Assembly (NCBI GenBank): GCA_963823075.1
Contig: CAWGKE010000005.1
Span: forward strand, 1 to 64,000
DNA: 64,000 nucleotides
Direction: 5' to 3'
From: UBA4732 sp963823075
GTDB lineage: Bacteria; Planctomycetota; Planctomycetia; Gemmatales; Gemmataceae
The notes under the pieces were generated by a model that was given only the letters and a program-made list of their open reading frames with translations, was not told where the DNA came from and made no database searches. A program made the translations under genes and the position numbers. Each line of letters opens with the position of its first letter. Positions within the stretch are counted from its first letter, which is position 1. Below, piece by piece: positions 47,890-55,409 of this stretch.

Positions 47890-49176
47890 GCAAGTTTTTC
47901 TGAGTTCGTAGTCTGTGAGGATGCACGATGCAACCATCCTCCAAGGACTGCGGACCAAGTATGGAACTCTTCAGCCGATCATGGACGAGCGTCTCCGTCG
48001 CCAGTGGGCTGCCACGGAAGCTCTCGCCCTGGGCTGGGGTGGCGTCTCGGCGGTTGCCAGCGCCACCGGGCTGTCGCGCAATACCATTGCCGCCGGCATT
48101 GCGGAGATCGGCGAGCGGTCGCGGCAGACCACGCCCGTTCCTCCCAGCCCGCGGGTGCGGCGACCGGGCGGCGGGCGCAAACCGCTGACCGAGACCGACC
48201 CCGGTCTGGCAGAGGCGCTGGAGGCCTTGGTCGAGCCGGTGACGCGGGGGCACCCCGAATCGCCCTTGCGCTGGACGTGCAAGAGCACAGCGAAGCTGGC
48301 CGAGGAGTTGCACCGGCAGGGGCACGCGGTCAGCGACCGAACCGTGGCCAAGCTGCTGTACGAGGCGGGCTACAGCCTCCAGTCCAACCGCAAGACCCGT
48401 GAGGGGTCGGCGCACCCGGATCGCAACGCCCAGTTCGAGTACATCAACGACCGGGTGCGGCTGTTCCAGTGCCAGGGGCAGCCGGTGGTGTCGGTGGACA
48501 CCAAGAAGAAGGAATTGGTCGGGGATTTCAAGAACGGCGGCCGGGAGTGGCGGCCCAAAGGCCAGCCGCAAGAGGTCCGGGTCCACGACTTCCAAGATCC
48601 GGCTCTGGGCAAGGCGATTCCCTACGGGGTCTACGACCTGACCCACAACCAGGGTTGGGTGAGCGTGGGCATCGACCACGACACGGCGCGGTTCGCGGCC
48701 GAGACGCTGCGGCGCTGGTGGGCAGGGATGGGCGCCAAGAGGTTCCCACGCGCCGGAAGTTGCTGATCACGGCGGACGGCGGGGGGAGCAACGGCAGTCG
48801 GTCGCGGCTGTGGAAGATGGCGTTGCAAGGGCTGGCCGACGCCGTCGGGCTGCCGCTGAGCGTGAGCCACCTGCCGCCGGGGACGAGCAAGTGGAACAAG
48901 ATCGAACACCGGCTGTTCTGCCACATCACGCAGAACTGGCGGGGACGACCGCTGGTGAGCCATGAGGTGATCGTAAGCCTGATTGCCCATACCACCACCG
49001 AAGCGGGACTCGAAGTTCAGGCGGCGCTGGACACCAACTGCTATGAGACAGGAGCCAAGGTGAGTGACGAAGAGATGGCATCCCTTCAGATCACCAAGGC
49101 CGACTTCCACGGCGATTGGAACTACACCATTGCGCCCAACTGACACTTGCTCAAGTTATTGTTTCGGGCGTCCTTA
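47864..49176. mobile_element. ISAzo13-family insertion sequence with 32-bp terminal inverted repeats
   Basis: Terminal repeats 47864-47895 and 49145-49176 are reverse complements at 30 of 32 positions. The outermost TA on each side could be a two-base target duplication (TA/TA); without an empty site this cannot be proved. The element is 1,313 bp and carries one transposase gene on the plus strand. It interrupts a small gene cluster in the island. Confidence 0.85.
47921..49143 (+). CDS. ISAzo13-family transposase (one-base frame break)
   Basis: This is a DDE transposase of the ISAzo13 family, about 407 residues if joined. The N-terminal part carries SAVASATGLSRNTIAAGIAEIG and the middle carries VVSVDTKKKELVGDFKNGG. 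The catalytic C-terminal part is in another frame: KLLITADGGGSNGSRSRLWK, LPPGTSKWNKIEHRLFCHITQNW and FHGDWNYTIAPN. The break near 48751 is a missing C (GCCGG for GCCCGG), likely a sequencing error. If so, the element may be active. The start at 47921 gives MHDATILQGLRTKYG. Confidence 0.8.
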
Positions 49177-49187
49177 CTGGCGACGTG

Positions 49188-49292
49188 ATGAAGAACATGG
49201 CATTGGTGTCGGTGCTGACCGAAGTGGCGTGGAAAAAGGGGCCACAGGTAGCCCAGGAGATCATGGGCAAGCTGGCAACCGACCGTGAGTAG
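49188..49292 (+). CDS. 34-residue small ORF, formerly translation-coupled
   Basis: This encodes 34 residues (MKNMALVSVLTEVAWKKGPQ, then a short helical tail). Its ATG overlaps, as TGATG, the stop codon that the upstream gene (47602) would use if the IS were removed. That layout suggests a real coupled small gene rather than chance. It has no Shine-Dalgarno of its own. No family can be assigned from so short a sequence. Confidence 0.4.
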   Translation: MKNMALVSVLTEVAWKKGPQVAQEIMGKLATDRE

Positions 49293-49319
49293 GGACTGCA
49301 TCAAGAAAGGAGCCTGGAC

Positions 49320-49691
49320 ATGAATAAGCGGACAGCACCCAATTGGGATGACTTCGGAGGTCAGAAAATGTTCATCCCGTTTTTCATCTATGGGCGAGAC
49401 GATGTTGATGTGGCCCCGTTTGAAGGCTTCTGTCGGGGCCACGGAGCCATCAGTGGCAACGAAAAGAGTTACGAGGATGCCATCGGTATCTATACCGCCG
49501 AAGGGGTCTACTACAACATCCTGATTGATACTCGGCTGAAGTGCATCATTCCGATGTTCTTCATCGACGGCAAGCCATTCTTCTACCCCATCGTTGCCTG
49601 TTTTACGATGTGCCACGGTCTGTCTGTGATTGACCCGGCCACCGGCATCATGCGGGAACCCAAGGACCGGCTCGACCACATGGACGGTTGA
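49320..49691 (+). CDS. Unknown 123-residue protein
   Basis: The protein has 123 residues and starts after AAAGGAG. It is rich in aromatic residues (KMFIPFFIYGRDDVDVAPFEG, then FFIDGKPFFYPIVACFTMCHG). No family is recognised. It could be a compact cytoplasmic domain. The downstream gap 49692-49905 contains palindromic segments and a terminator-like hairpin. Confidence 0.5.
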   Translation: MNKRTAPNWDDFGGQKMFIPFFIYGRDDVDVAPFEGFCRGHGAISGNEKSYEDAIGIYTAEGVYYNILIDTRLKCIIPMFFIDGKPFFYPIVACFTMCHGLSVIDPATGIMREPKDRLDHMDG

Positions 49692-49889
49692 TTCACGGGA
49701 GCGGCACGCTCTCTGGCCTGTGAATATGGCCGCACAGTCGCTTGCGCTGGTGTTGTCCCCGTTTCTTCCTCAGTCCAGTTATGCCACGGCATAGTCGGCG
49801 AGGGGTGAAAGCACAATGAACAGGTTCCGTAAAGCGGCGCTCGAAGAAGTCCCCTGGACGAGTTGTTGAAATTGCCAGACTCGTTTTTT
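49691..49889 (+). other. Structured leader region with terminator-like hairpin
   Basis: ATTCAC/GTGAAT (49691-49696 / 49720-49725) encloses an AGCG-GCA-CGCT stem. TATGCC-AC-GGCATA and a CCCC/GGGG clamp follow around 49760-49805. ACGAGT (49858-49863) pairs with ACTCGT (49879-49884), immediately before six Ts, just upstream of the ribosome-binding site of the 49906 gene. The design recalls a leader with conditional termination. No known riboswitch is recognised. Confidence 0.4.
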
Positions 49890-49905
49890 CTTGAGGAGAA
49901 CGTCA

Positions 49906-50274
49906 ATGACAAAGCATGACCGCATCCACCAGCTTAGAGAACTGTTGCAGGAATGGACCATCGACCTGGAGCAGCGCAGCAAGGCGCTCAGGACGGTTGG
50001 TCGCCGACAGGTTCGCCCGATGCAGCAGCGCCTCGACGTGCAACCCATCGCCGAGGAGTTGGCAGCCGCCATCCTTGAGGGCCAACCGGACGACCGCCTG
50101 AAGTGGGACGGCACGGATCACGTCCGGCTGCTGATCGGGGAAGTCTTGCCCACAGGGTCAGCCGTCAAGGAGACGCTGGCCGGTAGGCGCAAGCGGCTCC
50201 GGGAGCCGGTGGCAAAGCTGATCGCTTCGGCTGGGGGGAAGATGGTCAAGGCGAACGTGTTTGAGAAGGAATGA
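49906..50274 (+). CDS. Unknown small protein, stand-alone copy of a duplicated domain
   Basis: The protein has 122 residues from the ATG at 49906, well placed after GAGGAG (the GTG-side extension to 49891 is not needed). The domain QRLDVQPIAEELAAAILEGQ ... DHVRLLIGEVLPTGSAVKETLAGRR ... LIASAGGKMVKANVF recurs in the middle of the next protein (50387). The pattern of RLL, PTGSA and the basic RRKRLRE stretch is shared, so the two come from one ancestor. The basic region may bind nucleic acid. No named family is recognised. Confidence 0.6.
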   Translation: MTKHDRIHQLRELLQEWTIDLEQRSKALRTVGRRQVRPMQQRLDVQPIAEELAAAILEGQPDDRLKWDGTDHVRLLIGEVLPTGSAVKETLAGRRKRLREPVAKLIASAGGKMVKANVFEKE

Positions 50275-50386
50275 CACGAAGGTTCTGCATCACGGTAATC
50301 GACACAGTGGGAAAAGGCCGACGCAAGACAAACGTGCAACCGCATTGAACTCGATCTGGTGACGAAGCACGAGTGGAGGCTGAAGA

Positions 50387-51391
50387 ATGGGAAATCACGA
50401 GCCTTCGGACGACGACGAAGTTGGCGGCTGGGACCACTTGCTCAAGCAAGAGATCGAGTTCGGGCGATTGCTGTTCGTCGATGCCGATGAGCAGCCGCCT
50501 CGTCCCGTCGCCCAAGCCGTTCTGAACCGCATCAGAGCAGATGGGTTCCAGGGGCGGTTGATCGTCGAACGGCGGCGGCGGGGATTTCTCATCTTCCAGG
50601 GCCACGAGGAATATGCAGCTATCAAGATGCTGGTTGAGGAAAACGCCGATTGCTTCGACGCACGCACGGGAAAGACCGGCCACGCACGGGATGTCTACAA
50701 GACGATCCCTTGTTCGGTTGGATACTTCCGTGAGGATGCCAATGAACGCTGCGCTGGCCCATCGCCGAAACGCCGAGCGGCACGTCTCGACCGTCGCCAG
50801 GACGGCGATCCGCCCGCACGTTCTCGGCTTCCGGCCCTAAACGTCACTCCTATCGCCGCAATGCTCGCTGACGCCATTCGTACCCGGCGACCGGACGAGC
50901 GCCTGGAGTGGGCGGGCGACGAGACGGTGCGGTTGTTGGTCCGCAAGGCGATTCCCACTTCGTCAGCAGGAGCGCCAACGCTGGCCGCTCGAAGGCGACG
51001 GCTTCGTGAATCGCTGGTACGCCTAGTCGCCCCATACGGATGGCAAATGGTGAAGGTGAACGTGTTCAACCTGGCCGAGAGCAAAGATGTGCGGCTGCCC
51101 AGCACACTGCCCCGGCGCACCGACGAAATCGTGGAAGCCCTGGAACTGCTGGAGGACCAGATTTGGTACAACCGACATAAGTGCTGGATGTACCGGATTA
51201 GCCGGGGAGAAGACGCTGGCACGACCCCGGAAATCATCGAAGCGGCAATGGCGGCTGCCAAGCGGAAAGAAGAAAAGTGGGGGCTAGAGAAACTTGGCCC
51301 CTGGGACGACTTTGAATGGGGAATGCTGAACGGAAAGATGTCGGCGCTCCGATGGGTTATTGGCGAAGAATGGGACACGCTGGACACTTGA
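50387..51391 (+). CDS. Unknown protein containing the duplicated domain, possibly two fused genes
   Basis: The protein has 334 residues. The N-terminal part (residues 1-115) is unrecognised (LIVERRRRGFLIFQGHEEYAA). The middle (about 145-225) repeats the domain of the 49906 protein: NVTPIAAMLADAIRTRRP, ETVRLLVRKAIPTSSAGAPTL, GWQMVKVNVF. The C-terminal part (ALELLEDQIWYNRHKCWMYR) is separate. A good ribosome site (GTGAGG) and ATG in another frame near 50743 suggest that two genes may have been joined by an indel. Its TGA overlaps the next ATG. Confidence 0.55.
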   Translation: MGNHEPSDDDEVGGWDHLLKQEIEFGRLLFVDADEQPPRPVAQAVLNRIRADGFQGRLIVERRRRGFLIFQGHEEYAAIKMLVEENADCFDARTGKTGHARDVYKTIPCSVGYFREDANERCAGPSPKRRAARLDRRQDGDPPARSRLPALNVTPIAAMLADAIRTRRPDERLEWAGDETVRLLVRKAIPTSSAGAPTLAARRRRLRESLVRLVAPYGWQMVKVNVFNLAESKDVRLPSTLPRRTDEIVEALELLEDQIWYNRHKCWMYRISRGEDAGTTPEIIEAAMAAAKRKEEKWGLEKLGPWDDFEWGMLNGKMSALRWVIGEEWDTLDT

Positions 51392-51846
51392 TGGATCGAG
51401 CCAGAGTGATCGAGGTCAGAAAAGCCGAGGGCATTGACTTCGCCTTCGAGAAGATCGAGCGGACGCCGAACACGCTGGACGCCCACCGCCTGATATGGCT
51501 GGCCGACAGACAAGGTGTTCAGGATGCAGTCGTGGAGGCGCTTTTCCGAGGGTTCTTCACCGAGGGGCGGGACATTAGCAACCGACAGGCGCTCATCGAC
51601 GTGGTTGCCGAAGCTGGTCTGGACCGGCATCAGGCCGAGGCCGTGCTGAACAGTGGCGACGGGCAGGAAGCGACCAAGGAGACTGGTGAGAAGGCCCGGC
51701 GTTTTCGGGTGGACGGCGTGCCGTTCTTCTTCATCGACGGCAAGATCAGGTTTGGTTGGTCATTTTGCTTCCTTGCAAAGTCGCCTGTTCGTCGCCTCGA
51801 TTACGACTCCTGGCTGCGGAGCAACGGCTTCTTCGTGTATTGCTGA
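51391..51846 (+). pseudogene. FrnE/DsbA-like oxidoreductase fragment
   Basis: The 151 codons match the middle of FrnE-type thioredoxin-fold proteins (NTLDAHRLIWLADRQGVQDAVVEALFRG, FFTEGRDISNRQALIDVVAEAGLD, VDGVPFFFIDGKIRFG). The N-terminal catalytic CxxC half is missing. The C-terminus after GKIRFG is replaced by unrelated sequence (WSFCFLAKSPVRRLDYDSWL). The start overlaps the previous gene (TGATG), so it may still be translated, but it cannot be a redox enzyme. The final 46 bases overlap the convergent methyltransferase. Confidence 0.7.
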
Positions 51847-52634
51847 GGCAGGGACCGCAGCGTGTCGGGCCAGCAGTATTCTTCCAATTTCGCCTCGCCA
51901 CGGCGACGGCCAACGACACGGACATATCCGATGAACCTGCCGCCGTCGTCCTCAATCGCTTTGATCTCCGTGGCGTTGTCCGGGGCGACGGCCCGATGCC
52001 AGTCGAGCCAGACCTTCCAGCCGTCTGGCATCGTCTCGGCCAACTCGACCTGAACGATGCCCGTCCGTTCCCAATGCCGTCGCAACCAAGCCGCCGAGTG
52101 GAAGGACCACAAGTCCTGCGTCCACCACGCCCGCAGGTGTTCGGGAACGGCCCCTTCGATCTCTTGTACCAGTCCGGCCCCGGCGATGCCGATGGGTGCG
52201 CCTGGTTTCACGAATTGAGCGAGGTAATTCAGGTACAGATCATCCGTCCCGTAGTAGTAAAAGGAGTCGATGCACACGATGGCATCGAAGAAGCTGGGGG
52301 CGAACGGCAGCGACCGGGCATCGGCGTGGAGCGGGAACACGGCGTCCTCAACCCCGGCATCCCGGATGCGCTGAATGTTCTCTGCGGCGCTAATCCACAG
52401 GTCGGTCGCCCACACCTGCACGCCGAACTCACGCCGCAGGAAAATGGACGAGGATGCCCGCCCGCAGCCGAGGTCCAAGACCCTCATGCCGGGCCGAAGG
52501 TCCAGCGCCGAGGCGAGCCATTCCGTCAGCCAGAGCGAATTCGCACCGCCGCTGGCATTCGCCAAGACCCACTCCGGGTGGTATTGCGAAGAACGAGGAA
52601 ATTTGTCGGAAACAAGCCGTACATCAGAGTCCAT
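51801..52634 (-). CDS. Class I SAM-dependent methyltransferase
   Basis: The protein has 277 residues. Motif I is MRVLDLGCGRASSSIFLRREFG, followed by acidic post-I (WATDLWISAAENI), ADARSLPFAPSFFDAIVCIDSFYYYG (motifs II/III) and IGIAGAG. Both ends are complete. The substrate is not predictable; small-molecule methylation is likelier than DNA methylation because NPPY/DPPY motifs are absent. It is convergent with the plus-strand run. Confidence 0.85.
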   Translation of the reverse strand: MDSDVRLVSDKFPRSSQYHPEWVLANASGGANSLWLTEWLASALDLRPGMRVLDLGCGRASSSIFLRREFGVQVWATDLWISAAENIQRIRDAGVEDAVFPLHADARSLPFAPSFFDAIVCIDSFYYYGTDDLYLNYLAQFVKPGAPIGIAGAGLVQEIEGAVPEHLRAWWTQDLWSFHSAAWLRRHWERTGIVQVELAETMPDGWKVWLDWHRAVAPDNATEIKAIEDDGGRFIGYVRVVGRRRGEAKLEEYCWPDTLRSLPQQYTKKPLLRSQES

Positions 52635-52755
52635 GTAAACGCCTCATGTTGCGTAGAAGACCTTCCGTCCGGGCGACCGGGGTGCTGAACTCGCAGTGCA
52701 AGCGCATTGAACTCTCCAGAAGCCGCTATCCCACAGGGCATCCCTCCTGGTGGTG

Positions 52756-53379
52756 TCACTCCTTCGCCTTCTTCCTGCCGCCGCCCTGCGGTTTCTCCAG
52801 GGTGTCGGCGAATTCTCGAAGCTGGCGGGCCAGTTCCGTCAGTTCCTTCGGGTTCCACCGCTCCTTGTACCGCTCCAGCGCCTTCACCAGCCGCAGCCCC
52901 AGCTTGTCGGCGGGCAGCGCCTTCTGCCGCCTCGGTCGCCGCTTCTTCTTGGCCTCGGCCACGATTTCCCTAGCCGTGGCGAAGGTGATCTCTTCGCCGG
53001 CCTCGGCCTTCTCGATGGCGACCTGGCGGGCCTCGTCGGGGACGGCGGGGGCTGCGAGCAGGTGGGCGGCGCTGGGCTGGATCGGCAATTCCGCAAAGTT
53101 TGCGGATTTGAAGCGCTCGGCCACGCTCATGAAGTTCTGCGCCGACCGCTCGCTCCAGCCGAACTCGGCCTTGAGCCACGGCCCGAACTGACCGTGCGGC
53201 AGCGCCTCCTTGACGGCCAAGAGGTCGTTGCCCACGTCGATGATGTCCTCGACCGTCTTCTTGACCCTCCCCCGGATGCGGTCGGCGCTAGTGCGGACCT
53301 GCTCGGCGACCTTCGTTTCGAGCAGGTCGTAGTTGAAGCCCACGATGACCACCAGTTCGCCCTTCGGCTGCCTCGCCAC
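52756..53379 (-). CDS. DUF3102 family protein
   Basis: The protein has 207 residues from a GTG at 53379 (GGAGG precedes). The DUF3102 core is clear: VEDIIDVGNDLLAVKEALPHGQFGPWLKAEFGWSERSAQNFMSVAERF. A lysine/arginine-rich segment (KKKRRPRRQK) and a helical C-terminus follow. DUF3102 proteins are typical of phages, plasmids and integrative elements and are thought to bind DNA. It is divergent from the radical SAM gene; 53380-53692 holds both promoters but no clear element. Confidence 0.8.
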   Translation of the reverse strand: MARQPKGELVVIVGFNYDLLETKVAEQVRTSADRIRGRVKKTVEDIIDVGNDLLAVKEALPHGQFGPWLKAEFGWSERSAQNFMSVAERFKSANFAELPIQPSAAHLLAAPAVPDEARQVAIEKAEAGEEITFATAREIVAEAKKKRRPRRQKALPADKLGLRLVKALERYKERWNPKELTELARQLREFADTLEKPQGGGRKKAKE

Positions 53380-53692
53380 GGCTGCGGTCCTCCACGAGTG
53401 CCTTTACGCCGCTTCGCTCGCAGACTGGTGCGAGCGTCGGACTTCCATCATAGCCGGTCCCGCCCCTGGCGGCACGCTTCGGCGAGGCTCGGCCCGGCGA
53501 CATGCGGACGGCGTTGCCGGGCCTGGGCGGGCCTGACGTGGCAGGATGCAGTTCGACCGGGTAGGCGGGAAGCAGTGTCGCCCGTGTCCCTGCGGTCGCC
53601 GTCGCCCGCCCTCTCCGAAAAACCGACCCCCTGCACTCTTTTGACTGCATGAATACCACCGCCGACGCAACCATCCCGAACCGAGGAGGCAC

Positions 53693-54667
53693 TTGAAAGT
53701 CCTCCTCCTGCAACTCGACGGCAAGCTGCCGAACATCGCCCTCATGCGGATCGCAGCCCACTGTCGCCCCTACGCCGACGACATCGCCTTCCAGCACTGC
53801 CCAACGGTCAACGCCGTGGAAGCGTCCGACTGGTGGGGCTTTGACCGCATCTACGCCAGCCTGATCTTCGAGCGGACCCGGCCCGTCGCAGAAGCCCTTC
53901 TCCAGAAGTACCGCTTCGCCGAGGTCGGCGGGACCGGCTGGGACGTGGCGAAACGCCTGGAAGACATCGGCATCACCACGAAGCAGCAGGATTACGGCAT
54001 GTACCCGCACTACCAGCACAGTATCGGCTTCACCCAGCGGGGCTGTCGGCTGAAGTGCAAGTTCTGCGTCGTGCCGAGAAAGGAAGGGGCCGTGGTCGAG
54101 GAGCAGACCATCCTGGACATCTGGCGCAAGGAACCTTACCCTCGGAACATCGTCCTGCTCGACAATGACTTCTTCGGGCAGCCCAACTGGAAGGAGCGCA
54201 TTGAGGAAATCCGTGCGGGCGACTTCAAGGTGAGTTTCAACCAGGGGATTAACTGCCGCATGATTACCGACGAGGCCGCCACCGCCATCGCCTCGGTGCG
54301 CTACTACGACGACGACTTCCAGCGGCGCAGGATTTACACGGCCTGGGACAACCTCAAGGACGAGGAGCGCTTGTTCGCTGGCCTGGAGGCGCTGACGAAG
54401 CATGGCGTGAAGCCGGACCAGATCATGGTGTACATGCTGATCGGCTACTGGCCCGGCGAGACGGCCCAAGAACGGGACTATCGCCGGCAGCGGTTGCGGG
54501 AATTCGGATGTCGTCCGTATCCGATGCCGTATGTGAGGACGAAGGAACTTGTCGGCTTCCAGCGCTGGGTCGTCGGAGCCTACGACAAGCGCTTTACCTG
54601 GGAACATTGGGAGGCGGCGGACTATCGACCGGAGAAGTTGCATTTGGTTGAGGCGGGGACCGGCTGA
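53693..54667 (+). CDS. Radical SAM protein
   Basis: The protein has 324 residues with a TTG start directly after GAGGAGG. The iron-sulfur cluster motif CxxxCxxC is present as RGCRLKCKFCVVPR near residue 118. A B12-binding-like N-terminal part precedes (MKVLLLQLDGKLPNIALMRI). Downstream are NIVLLDNDFFGQ and KVSFNQGINCRMI, as in many MiaB/elp3-like proteins. No partner substrate gene is evident. Together with DUF3102 it is typical of mobile-element cargo. The reaction is unknown. Confidence 0.85.
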   Translation: MKVLLLQLDGKLPNIALMRIAAHCRPYADDIAFQHCPTVNAVEASDWWGFDRIYASLIFERTRPVAEALLQKYRFAEVGGTGWDVAKRLEDIGITTKQQDYGMYPHYQHSIGFTQRGCRLKCKFCVVPRKEGAVVEEQTILDIWRKEPYPRNIVLLDNDFFGQPNWKERIEEIRAGDFKVSFNQGINCRMITDEAATAIASVRYYDDDFQRRRIYTAWDNLKDEERLFAGLEALTKHGVKPDQIMVYMLIGYWPGETAQERDYRRQRLREFGCRPYPMPYVRTKELVGFQRWVVGAYDKRFTWEHWEAADYRPEKLHLVEAGTG

Positions 54668-54829
54668 TCGTACTGGATTGCACGACGGACGTAATCAGCA
54701 CCCAGCCCTGCACCCTCGCTACTTCCTCTTGGAAATGAAGCGATTAACCTCGATGAATAAGGATGCTCGTTCGGTCCTCGCTCGTTACCCTAGCCACGCC
54801 AGACTCAACAGAGTGAATCCAATCGTTAG

Positions 54830-55366
54830 TCATGGATAGCGGGGCAATGCCAAGTATGCCTGAAACGGATGGAACTCCATTCCTTCGTAGACGAGAGCAA
54901 GGTACGGAAGAAGCCTCCCAAACCCGTCAACTATGTCGATGAGATATGGGTATTGAACTAACAGCGGCCTTTCGTGATCGTCTAGTTGGCCCTTCAGGGT
55001 TTGTGCCTTTTTCCATTTGTCGTAGTTCTTACGCTGGCCCGTGCGTGGATTCCCGTGAAAGAACTGGCTCTTCAGTGCGGCTCGTGCCAAGTCTCTCAAC
55101 CAAAGCTGTGAATCTTTGAATCCATGTTTGTCGAGCCAATCGCCGCTCTTATGCAGCCATAGCCGTTCAAGATCAGTAACGGAAGATAGCTCGCAGATAT
55201 GCCAGGTCACTTCCTTTTTCCCGTCGCACGGGAACTTATATGGGTACTTGCCAAGGATGGTTTCGAGCCGTTTCTCTGCCGGTGGGAACTCGCCATCTTT
55301 TTCCCGTTGCCTTGTCCAGAATGAGAGGAGGTATTCATCGTCGCAGCTTGGTCGTATTATCTCCAT
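54830..55366 (-). CDS. Unknown protein downstream of brxL
   Basis: The protein has 178 residues from the ATG at 55366, with GGAGG at good spacing; an upstream start at 55441 would overlap brxL. It is rich in basic and aromatic residues (LWLHKSGDWLDKHGFKDSQLW, NPRTGQRKNYDKWKKAQT). No family is recognised. It begins 44 bases after the brxL stop on the same strand, so it may be a BREX-linked accessory gene. There is no signal peptide or membrane segment. Confidence 0.6.
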   Translation of the reverse strand: MEIIRPSCDDEYLLSFWTRQREKDGEFPPAEKRLETILGKYPYKFPCDGKKEVTWHICELSSVTDLERLWLHKSGDWLDKHGFKDSQLWLRDLARAALKSQFFHGNPRTGQRKNYDKWKKAQTLKGQLDDHERPLLVQYPYLIDIVDGFGRLLPYLALVYEGMEFHPFQAYLALPRYP

Positions 55367-55409
55367 CGACGTGCATCCTCCGCTGTCTTCGTCCTCGAAA
55401 CCGCAAGCC

